From: an uncultured Oscillospiraceae bacterium
Lineage (GTDB): Bacteria > Bacillota > Clostridia > Oscillospirales > JAAYXM01
Assembly (NCBI GenBank): GCA_934646115.1
Contig: CAKUEM010000013.1
Location: forward strand, 1 to 39,154
Reading direction: 5' to 3'
DNA: 39,154 bases
Part shown: positions 7,671 to 13,543 of the stretch, piece by piece
How positions within the stretch are numbered: position 1 is the stretch's first letter
Layout of the letters: every line of letters starts with the position of its first letter
The notes under the pieces: model-generated
Database searches by the model: none
Seen by the model: the letters and a program-made list of their open reading frames with translations, nothing else
What the model was told of the DNA's origin: nothing
Translations under genes and position numbers: made by a program

Positions 7671-8876
7671 ATGAAAATTCTGGTTATCAACGCGGGCAGC
7701 TCGTCCTTGAAATTCCAGCTCATCAATATGCAGGACAACAGCGTTCTGGCAAAGGGTCTGTGCGAGCGCATCGGTATCGATGGTCGCATTAAATATACCC
7801 CGATGGGCGGCGAGCAGATCGTTGCGGATATCCCGATGCCGACCCACGCGGAGGCGACGCGCGCAACAATGGAGTTTTTGGTTTCGAAAGAGCACGGCGT
7901 GATCAAGAGTATGGACGAGATCGCCGCGGTGGGGCATCGCATCGTGCATGGCGGCGAGAAGCTGACGAAGTCGCTGCTGGTCACCGATGAGGTGAAGAAG
8001 GAGATCGAATCGGTCATTCCGCTTGCGCCGCTGCACAATCCGGCGCATCTGATCGGCATCAACGCCTGCCAGGAGGTCATGCCGGATATCCCGCATGTCG
8101 TCGTGTTCGACACGGCGTTCCACCAGACGATGCCGGAAAAGGCGTATCTCTATGCGCTTCCTTATAAATATTATGAGAAATATGCGATCCGCCGTTACGG
8201 CGCGCACGGAACGTCGCACCGTTATGTTTCTGCGCGCGCGGCGGAGATGCTCGGCCGCCCGATCGAGGAGCTGAAGATCATTACCTGTCATCTGGGCAAC
8301 GGCTCTTCCATTTCGGCGGTAGAGAACGGGCGCGTGATCGATACCAGCATGGGCTTCACGCCGCTTGCCGGTCTTCCGATGGGCTCGCGCACCGGCGATA
8401 TTGACCCGGCGATCGTTCCGTTTATCATGAAGCATGAGAATATCGATCCGGACGAGATGAATGAATTGATGAATAAAAAGTCCGGCGTGCTGGGCGTTTC
8501 GGGCATTTCGTCTGACTTCCGCGATTTGGAAAACGAGGTCAAAAAGAATGGGCATCACCGCTCGCAGGTCGCGCTTGATATGTTTGAATATGCGATCGTG
8601 AAGTGGATCGGCGCATACACCGCGGCGATGAGCGGCGTGGATGCGATCGTGTTTACCGCGGGCGTGGGCGAGAATAATATCGAGCTGCGTGAGCGCGTGA
8701 TCGCAAAGCTTGGCTATCTCGGCGCGGCAATCGACGTGGAGAAGAACAATATCCGCGGGGAAGAGCGCGACGTGACCGCGCCGGGCGCGCGCGTGCATAC
8801 GCTTGTGATCCCGACGAATGAGGAGCTTGTCATCGCGCAGGATACCCAGCGCATTGCCGAGTCGCTGAAGAAATAA
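7671..8876 (+). CDS. ackA: Acetate kinase AckA
   Basis: Acetate kinase interconverts acetyl phosphate and acetate while making ATP by substrate-level phosphorylation, a main energy step in anaerobic fermentation. At 401 residues the length is normal. The N-terminal phosphate loop INAGSSSLKFQL (6-17), Arg90 in VGHRIVHGGE, the catalytic Asp147 in FDTAFHQTMP, His179 in GAHGTSHRYV and the ATP-binding HLGNGSSI (207-214) are all present. GGAGG at 7656-7660 sits ten bases before the ATG. Phosphotransacetylase, its usual partner, is not in the window. The gene has its own promoter and a strong terminator. Confidence 0.98.
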   Translation: MKILVINAGSSSLKFQLINMQDNSVLAKGLCERIGIDGRIKYTPMGGEQIVADIPMPTHAEATRATMEFLVSKEHGVIKSMDEIAAVGHRIVHGGEKLTKSLLVTDEVKKEIESVIPLAPLHNPAHLIGINACQEVMPDIPHVVVFDTAFHQTMPEKAYLYALPYKYYEKYAIRRYGAHGTSHRYVSARAAEMLGRPIEELKIITCHLGNGSSISAVENGRVIDTSMGFTPLAGLPMGSRTGDIDPAIVPFIMKHENIDPDEMNELMNKKSGVLGVSGISSDFRDLENEVKKNGHHRSQVALDMFEYAIVKWIGAYTAAMSGVDAIVFTAGVGENNIELRERVIAKLGYLGAAIDVEKNNIRGEERDVTAPGARVHTLVIPTNEELVIAQDTQRIAESLKK

Positions 8877-8896
8877 AAAACGGAAGAAATACGTTG

Positions 8897-8934
8897 CATG
8901 CCCTGCCGCCATCCGGCGGCAGGGCATGTTTTTT
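8897..8934 (+). terminator. Rho-independent terminator after ackA
   Basis: A perfect 14-bp stem (8897-8910 with 8915-8928) with loop ATCC is followed by six T residues. It begins 20 bases after the ackA stop. Confidence 0.95.
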
Positions 8935-9004
8935 GCGCATCGCTTGCAGCGAAAATGTTTTTTGCGAGACGTTTCCGCCACCGGAGCCGATGGCTTCCAA
9001 ACTC

Positions 9005-9037
9005 AAAAAACGGGCAGCCGCGTCATGCAGCTGCCCG
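9005..9037 (-). terminator. Terminator of the small P-loop gene
   Basis: CGGGCAGC (9011-9018) pairs with GCTGCCCG (9030-9037). On the minus strand the stem is followed by a run of six T residues (the A run at 9005-9010). It lies about 100 bases beyond the P-loop gene stop, and I see no closer candidate. The sequence between it and the ackA terminator holds no gene I can support. Confidence 0.75.
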
Positions 9038-9139
9038 TACATTTTATTTGTTTTCCTGCGCAGCCTTCGTTGATGCGGCGCAAGTCCTGCGCCGGGGAAA
9101 AGCTGCCCCGAATGACCGCAGCCCGGCTGGCACAGGGGA

Positions 9140-9550
9140 TTAGAAAAACTTGCGGATCAGATCGGTCGCGGTATTCTCGTCCGCGCTGATCGTGATGGTG
9201 AAGTTAATGTGATTGGCCTTTCCAAAATCGTCCAGCCAGACAAGGAAGTTCTCGGTCTCTTCGATCGAATCGTTTTTTACGACCTTGTAGAGGCTATCGA
9301 TAAACACATCAGAAATGTCATAATTTCCGGAATATAAGCCGCAAATAAAGGCTTTTAAGCGCTCAAAGCTGGTGATCGGATAATTCGAAACGTCAACCAA
9401 GCGCGCCTTATGGCTAATATCATAGGTAAGCTTTGTTCCGCGCTCAATACAAACAACGGAGTTCGCCTCGTTCTGCACAGCGTGGTTCGCAAGCTCGATG
9501 ATTTGTTTTGTTTTTCCATGACCCTGAAGTCCCATGATGATTTTTATCAT
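9140..9550 (-). CDS. Small P-loop NTPase-like protein, function unknown
   Basis: This 136-residue protein opens with a Walker A motif, GLQGHGKT (7-14), in the first strand-loop. A Walker B-like strand ending in Asp (DVFID, 81-85) is followed by SLYK. A final strand FTITISAD (117-124) is typical of a compact P-loop fold. There is no recruitment, membrane or DNA-binding domain. I recall similar short proteins in many Clostridia, sometimes labelled PilT-like, but their role is not established as far as I know. The ribosome binding site AAGGAGG is strong and the promoter is clear, so it is expressed as a single-gene unit. Its codon use looks more AT-rich than that of its neighbours. It could bind ATP or GTP; nothing shows a substrate. 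Confidence 0.85.
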   Translation of the reverse strand: MIKIIMGLQGHGKTKQIIELANHAVQNEANSVVCIERGTKLTYDISHKARLVDVSNYPITSFERLKAFICGLYSGNYDISDVFIDSLYKVVKNDSIEETENFLVWLDDFGKANHINFTITISADENTATDLIRKFF

Positions 9551-9603
9551 GACAAAAACCTCCTTATAATGAACGGTATTCGCAATACCTTGTTTCTAAC
9601 TAT

Positions 9604-9632
9604 AGTGTAACACAATATGCATAAAAACTCAA
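9604..9632 (-). promoter_or_regulatory. SigA promoter of the small P-loop gene
   Basis: On the minus strand, TTGAGT (9632-9627) is followed after 17 bases by TACACT (9609-9604). The 5' leader contains a perfect 6-3-6 inverted repeat GGTATT/AATACC (9575-9589) between the start of transcription and the AAGGAGG site. This could be a small hairpin or an operator. Confidence 0.7.
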
Positions 9633-9671
9633 ACGTTTTTTTCGAAAATTCATATAAATTTCATAAACACA

Positions 9672-10997
9672 TTACAGGCGCGCAAGCAGCGCTTCGCGCA
9701 GGTCGGAATAGCCGGGTTTATCGAGCAGCGCAAACATATTCTTTTTATATGCCTCCACGCCCGGCTGATCGAACGGGTTAACGCCGAGCAGATAGCCGGA
9801 CAGGCCGCAGGCATACTCGAAGAAGCAGACGAGCGCGCCAAATGTGGCGGCGCTGACGTCCGGAATGGCGATCTCGATATTCGGAACGCCGCCGTCTACA
9901 TGTGCGAGCACCGTGCCGCGGAACGCCTGGTCGTTTACAAAGCGCAGGTCGCGCCCGGCGAGGAAGTTTAAGCCGTCTAAATTATCCTCGGTTTTGCCGA
10001 TCGGGCAGGCATGCTCTGATTTCGCGATCGTGACCATGGTTTCAAACAGCGTGCGCTCGCCCTGCTGGATATACTGCCCCATAGAGTGCAGATCGGCGGA
10101 GAATTCTACAGAAGCGGGGAAAATGCCGCGGCCTTCCTTGCCCTCGCTCTCGCCGTACAGCTGCTTCCACCATTCAGCCATAAAGCGGAAGCGCGGCTCA
10201 AAGCAGGCGAGGATCTCGGTTTTCTTGCCCGCGCGGTAAAGAATATTGCGCGCCGCGGCATACTGCCATGCCGGATTTTCCATCGAGGCGTCCGCAAGCA
10301 TGGTTTGCATCGCGTCTGCCGCGCCCTGCATCATCGCGTCGATATCCGCGCCGCAAACCGCAATGGGCAGCAGCCCGACCGGGGTGAGCACGGAGTAGCG
10401 CCCGCCGACATCGTCCGGAATGACAAACGTTTCATAGCCCTCCGCATCGGCGAGCGTTTTCAGCGCGCCGCGCGCCTTATCGGTTGTGGCGTAGATGCGC
10501 GAGCGCGCGCCCTCCTTGCCATATTTCTTTTCGATCAGGTTTTTAAAAATGCGGAACGCGATCGCCGGCTCGGTCGTCGTGCCGGATTTTGAGATCACGT
10601 TGATAGAAAAATCGCGCTCCCCCAAAAGCTCGATGATATCAGACAGATAATCCGGGCTGATGTTGTTGCCCGCGAAATAAATTTCCGGCGTATTCTTCTT
10701 TTTCTGGTTGTAAAACGGGCTTTTTAAAAACTCGATCGCGGCGCGCGCGCCAAGATACGAGCCGCCGATCCCGATCACGATCAGCACCTCAGAATCGCCG
10801 CAGATCTTTTGCGCCGCAGCCTTTACGCGCGCAAATTCCTCACGGTCGTAGTCCTGCGGCAGCGTGACCCAGCCGGTAAAATCCGCGCCGCGCCCGGTTT
10901 TGTTTTTCAGCATATCATGCGCCGCCGCAAGCTCGCCCGCAAGCGAGCCCGGCGCGCCGATGTTTTCCATATTTTTCGTGTTCACACAAATCTGCAT
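9672..10997 (-). CDS. pgi: Glucose-6-phosphate isomerase Pgi
   Basis: Pgi interconverts glucose 6-phosphate and fructose 6-phosphate in glycolysis and gluconeogenesis. At 441 residues it matches the shorter Firmicute type. The sugar-phosphate loop is VIGIGGSYLGARAA and the second phosphate site ISKSGTTTEPAIAF. The two classical family signatures are present: DDVGGRYSVLTPVG in the middle and YLLGVNPFDQPGVEAYK near the C-terminus. AGAGGGG lies a few bases before the ATG at 10997. No clear hairpin terminator follows its stop. It is 2.5 kb from the glycogen operon, which branches from glucose 6-phosphate, but is transcribed separately. Confidence 0.98.
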   Translation of the reverse strand: MQICVNTKNMENIGAPGSLAGELAAAHDMLKNKTGRGADFTGWVTLPQDYDREEFARVKAAAQKICGDSEVLIVIGIGGSYLGARAAIEFLKSPFYNQKKKNTPEIYFAGNNISPDYLSDIIELLGERDFSINVISKSGTTTEPAIAFRIFKNLIEKKYGKEGARSRIYATTDKARGALKTLADAEGYETFVIPDDVGGRYSVLTPVGLLPIAVCGADIDAMMQGAADAMQTMLADASMENPAWQYAAARNILYRAGKKTEILACFEPRFRFMAEWWKQLYGESEGKEGRGIFPASVEFSADLHSMGQYIQQGERTLFETMVTIAKSEHACPIGKTEDNLDGLNFLAGRDLRFVNDQAFRGTVLAHVDGGVPNIEIAIPDVSAATFGALVCFFEYACGLSGYLLGVNPFDQPGVEAYKKNMFALLDKPGYSDLREALLARL

Positions 10998-11029
10998 GGA
11001 ACGCCCCTCTTTCCTGTTTTAATAGTACT

Positions 11030-11058
11030 ATTTTAAACCGCCTCGCCCAAAATTACAA
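11030..11058 (-). promoter_or_regulatory. SigA promoter of pgi with a palindrome at the start of transcription
   Basis: On the minus strand, TTGTAA (11058-11053) is followed after 17 bases by TAAAAT (11035-11030). A perfect 12-bp palindrome AATAGTACTATT (11021-11032) overlaps the end of the -10 box and the probable start point. It may be an operator, though short AT-rich palindromes can occur by chance. Confidence 0.65.
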
Positions 11059-11080
11059 GAGAAAAAGACGCAGAATTTGC

Positions 11081-11109
11081 AAAAAGCGGACGCCGCGCAC
11101 GACGCCCGC
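11081..11109 (-). terminator. Terminator of the D-Ala-D-Ala carboxypeptidase gene
   Basis: On the minus strand GCGGGCG pairs with CGTCCGC (11109-11103 with 11092-11086, one G-U pair) and is followed by five T residues. It begins 12 bases past the stop codon, just upstream of the pgi promoter. Confidence 0.82.
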
Positions 11110-11120
11110 CTTGCGCCGCA

Positions 11121-12248
11121 TTATTTCATCATGCAGCGCGCCAGTAAATTCCAGAAAATATACGGCAGCGACTGCCGCTCCACAGAGACCGCCGCCACGA
11201 TCGGAACGGACGCAAGCTCCTGCTCGCCGCGCATGATTTTTAGCGCCCCAAGCGTTTGCCCGGCGGCGACCGGCGCTTTCACGTTTTCCGGAAGCTCAAC
11301 GCGCTGCGCAAGCTCGGAGACCACGCCCTTTTCCAAAAGCAGCTTCGCGCCTCCGCCAAGCTTTGCCGCGCACGCATCCTCCACGCCGGAAAGAACCGTT
11401 ACCGGCGCGAGCGCAACGTCCTTCGCGCCGTCATACAGCGCAAAATTGGCAAAGCCATAATCGAGCAGCCGGGTCGCGGAGGCGGAGCGGTCCGGAATAC
11501 TCGGGCACGCCATTACCGCGGCGACAAGCTCCATGCCCTCGCGCTCGGCAGACGCTGCCATGCAATACTTTGCGGTTGAGGTGAAGCCGGTTTTCAGCCC
11601 GGTGATGTCTTTGTAAGAGCGGATGAGCTTATTGGTGTTTGCGAGCTGGAACGTCCCGCCGCGCAGCGAATCCATCCAGATCGTCGTGTAATTTTTAATT
11701 TTCTCGTGCTTGAGCAGCGCGCAGGACATGATCGCGATGTCGTATGCGGAGGTAACGTGCCCCTCCGCGTCCAGCCCGGTGCAATTTACAAAATGCGTAT
11801 CGTTCATCGCAAGGTCTTTCGCGCGCGCGTTCATCAGCGCAACAAAGCCCTCCTCGCTGCCCGCCACATGCTCTGCCAGCGCGACCGCCGCATCGTTGCC
11901 GGACGCAACGACCACCGCCTTGAGCATATCGTCCATGCTCATCTGCTCGCCCGGCTCAAGATACACCTGAGAGCCGCCCATCCCCGCGGCGTGCGGGCTG
12001 ACCGTGACCATGTCGCCCATGGAAATTTTCCCGGCGTCAAGCGCTTCCATCACGAGCAGCAGCGTCATGATCTTGGTCACGCTGGCGGGCGGGCGCTTGG
12101 TGTGTGCGTCTTTTTGATAGAGCACGCGCCCGGTATCGCGCTCCATCAGCACGGCGGAGGGCGCAATGATCTCGGGCGGGGCGGGCGCGGCAAGCGCCAT
12201 GCCGGAAACCAGCGCAAGGATAAGCAGGGCTGCAACGATTCGTTTCAT
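11121..12248 (-). CDS. D-alanyl-D-alanine carboxypeptidase (peptidase S11, DacF/DacA-like)
   Basis: This penicillin-binding protein trims the terminal D-alanine from peptidoglycan pentapeptides outside the cell. The 375-residue product starts with a signal peptide (positive MKR, hydrophobic core about 4-20, cleavage near ALA). The three active-site motifs are SVTK (56-59), SGN (116-118) and KTG (219-221). The C-terminus ends in a short amphipathic stretch (SLPYIFWNLLARCMMK), as in membrane-anchored members. The start at 12248 has GAGGAGG upstream; the frame extends to 12344 but without a ribosome binding site. Firmicutes have several such enzymes, some vegetative and some in sporulation. The sequence does not decide which this is, so I give no gene symbol. 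Confidence 0.95.
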   Translation of the reverse strand: MKRIVAALLILALVSGMALAAPAPPEIIAPSAVLMERDTGRVLYQKDAHTKRPPASVTKIMTLLLVMEALDAGKISMGDMVTVSPHAAGMGGSQVYLEPGEQMSMDDMLKAVVVASGNDAAVALAEHVAGSEEGFVALMNARAKDLAMNDTHFVNCTGLDAEGHVTSAYDIAIMSCALLKHEKIKNYTTIWMDSLRGGTFQLANTNKLIRSYKDITGLKTGFTSTAKYCMAASAEREGMELVAAVMACPSIPDRSASATRLLDYGFANFALYDGAKDVALAPVTVLSGVEDACAAKLGGGAKLLLEKGVVSELAQRVELPENVKAPVAAGQTLGALKIMRGEQELASVPIVAAVSVERQSLPYIFWNLLARCMMK

Positions 12249-12275
12249 AGGGAAATCCTCCTCTTTCTGGGATCG

Positions 12276-12315
12276 CTTCCGGAAATTTGGCGAAAAAACG
12301 CCGCATATCCGGAAG
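12276..12315 (-). promoter_or_regulatory. Hairpin in the leader of the carboxypeptidase gene
   Basis: CTTCCGGA (12276-12283) and TCCGGAAG (12308-12315) are perfect 8-base arms. A second inner pair GGCG/CGCC (12289-12292 and 12299-12302) flanks an A6 loop. The element ends about 28 bases upstream of the start codon, so it would form in the 5' leader. It is not followed by a T run suited to termination. Confidence 0.5.
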
Positions 12316-12394
12316 AAGCTGTTTCTAACGAAAATATATGCCAAACGGCAGGAAGTTATAACCGCGCCACCCAGAAACTACATGGAGCAAAAAG

Positions 12395-12423
12395 TTGAGT
12401 TTTTCGTCATGCTATGCTATAAT
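12395..12423 (+). promoter_or_regulatory. Strong SigA promoter of the CAP-domain gene
   Basis: TTGAGT (12395-12400), a 17-base spacer and a perfect TATAAT (12418-12423), preceded by the extended -10 element TGC. The start codon is 158 bases downstream, which leaves an unusually long leader of about 150 bases. Confidence 0.87.
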
Positions 12424-12429
12424 CCACAT

Positions 12430-12580
12430 ACAATTTTGCGAAAGAAGTGTTGATTTTTGCGAATTGTGCAGCGCGGACGATTTGTCTGCGCGGGAGAGGA
12501 CCGCCGCGATGCGCAGAAAAAACGCCGGCTTGTGCAGCGGGCGGCAGGGCAAGAGAGACAAGGAGAAATAAGGAGGATTT
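12430..12580 (+). promoter_or_regulatory. Long structured leader with a possible 20-codon upstream ORF
   Basis: The leader can pair ACAATT (12430-12435) with AATTGT (12462-12467), and GCGCGGAC (12471-12478) with GTCTGCGC (12484-12491). A third stem with CCGCC and GGCGG arms encloses a TGCGCA/TGTGCA pair. An ATG at 12509 with GAGAGGA upstream opens a 20-codon frame ending in TAA at 12569-12571. The frame ends immediately before the AGGAGG of the CAP gene. The peptide is basic and has no signal sequence. I compared the region from memory with c-di-AMP, c-di-GMP, glycine and THF riboswitch cores and it matches none. A regulatory role is possible but unproven. Confidence 0.35.
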
Positions 12581-13282
12581 ATGAAAAAGAATCGATGGAT
12601 CGCGCTGTCCGCAGCGTTTGTTATGGTATGCTCCGCAGGCGCAACGTCGCTTGCCGCAGAGGATTGCGGCGCGCGCCGGGACGCGGAATACTGGCGGCCG
12701 CTGCGTGAATGCATTGAAATCAAGCGGGACTCATCCTGCCAGCTTCCGTGGCAGAAGCCGGATGAAACTCCGGGTCAGCTTCCGTGGCAGAAGCCGGACC
12801 AGAAGCCGGATGAGACCCCGGATCAGACGCCAGACGAGAACCCGGGCGAAACCCCGGACGAGACGCCGGATCAGGCGCCGGGCGCGGACATAGAGAAGCT
12901 TTTGTATGAGCAGCAGGTGCTTGCGCTGGTGAATCAGGAGCGTGCGAAGCAGGGGCTTTCCGCGCTGAGCTGGTCGGACGAGCTGACCGCGGTGGCGCGT
13001 GCGCATTCGAAGGATATGGCGGCGCGCGGCTTCTTCTCGCATACGAATCCGGACGGGCAGAGCCCGTTTGACCGCATGAAGGCGGCGGGCATCAGCTACC
13101 GCACGGCGGGCGAGAACATCGCCGCGGGGCAGCGCACGCCGCAGGAGGTCGTGAACGCCTGGATGAATTCCGAGGGGCATCGCGCGAATATTTTAAACGC
13201 AAGCTACACGCGCCTGGGCGTGGGCTACGCGTCGGGCAGCGGCGCATACTCGACGTATTGGACGCAGTGCTTCGCGGGCTAA
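12581..13282 (+). CDS. Secreted CAP-domain (SCP/YkwD-like) protein with a Pro-rich linker
   Basis: This 233-residue exported protein has a signal peptide (MKK then a hydrophobic core, cleavage near SLAAE, about 26) and a spacer to about 53. A repetitive Pro/Asp/Glu/Thr linker spans about 54-101. A C-terminal CAP domain (about 104-233) follows. CAP residues are visible: HSKDMAARGFFSH (142-154), GENIAAG with Glu178 (177-183), and GHRANILN with His200 (199-206). Bacterial YkwD-type proteins are extracellular and common in spore-formers, several being spore-coat or wall-associated; their activity is poorly defined. AGGAGG precedes the ATG by six to eight bases. It forms a single-gene unit with its own promoter and terminator. 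Confidence 0.92.
   Translation: MKKNRWIALSAAFVMVCSAGATSLAAEDCGARRDAEYWRPLRECIEIKRDSSCQLPWQKPDETPGQLPWQKPDQKPDETPDQTPDENPGETPDETPDQAPGADIEKLLYEQQVLALVNQERAKQGLSALSWSDELTAVARAHSKDMAARGFFSHTNPDGQSPFDRMKAAGISYRTAGENIAAGQRTPQEVVNAWMNSEGHRANILNASYTRLGVGYASGSGAYSTYWTQCFAG
12740..12885 (+). repeat. In-frame tandem repeats encoding the Pro-rich linker
   Basis: A 23-base identical segment occurs at 12740-12762 and again at 12776-12798, giving a 36-base (12-residue) unit that begins QLPWQKPDETPG. It is followed by shorter degenerate units based on PDETPDQ. The repeat preserves the frame, so its copy number can change without disrupting the gene. It is coding sequence, not a CRISPR array. Confidence 0.88.
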
Positions 13283-13300
13283 ACGCGCATTCGCATCATG

Positions 13301-13341
13301 AAAAAACGGATCTTCGGTCATGACCGGGGGTCCGTTTTTTT
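13301..13341 (+). terminator. Terminator after the CAP-domain gene
   Basis: An outer stem AAAAAACGGA/TCCGTTTTTT encloses an inner perfect palindrome CGGTCATGACCG (13315-13326) and ends in seven T residues. It starts 18 bases after the stop. Confidence 0.88.
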
Positions 13342-13413
13342 ACCGCAACATGAAAAATTGACGGCATTTGGCAAAAGAACCGAAAAACAACGATTTTACG
13401 CCGAGAATTATGT

Positions 13414-13442
13414 TTGCATTTCACAAGAAAAAGCGCTATAAT
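13414..13442 (+). promoter_or_regulatory. SigA promoter of the glycogen operon
   Basis: TTGCAT (13414-13419), a 17-base spacer and a perfect TATAAT (13437-13442). The TTG start of glgB is about 100 bases downstream. A second, poorer promoter-like pair (TTGCAA at 13481, TATGAT at 13506) has a 19-base spacer. Confidence 0.83.
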
Positions 13443-13543
13443 AAAGAAAAGAGCAGAGGCACACAATCCATACAAAATTTTTGCAAAAATATGACGCAGA
13501 TCGATTATGATAAAATCAGATAGAAAAGCAGGAGGACAGCGCA

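Noticed and set aside
7392..8981. A 529-codon open frame antisense to ackA
   Set aside because: It mirrors a clear acetate kinase gene and has no recognisable domain; the sequence is Arg/His-rich, as expected from the antisense of a GC-rich gene.
8935..9139. A gene between the ackA terminator and the small P-loop gene
   Set aside because: Open frames there are short, lack ribosome binding sites, and overlap the P-loop gene terminator.
12430..12580. A known riboswitch (c-di-AMP, c-di-GMP, glycine or THF) in the CAP gene leader
   Set aside because: Stems can be drawn, but the conserved core sequences of these classes as I recall them are absent.
12740..12885. Short tandem repeats that could suggest a CRISPR array
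   Set aside because: The repeats are in frame inside a secreted protein gene, not separated by unique spacers, and no cas gene is present.
13481..13511. A second promoter for glgB
   Set aside because: TTGCAA and TATGAT are 19 bases apart, poorer than the promoter at 13414-13442.
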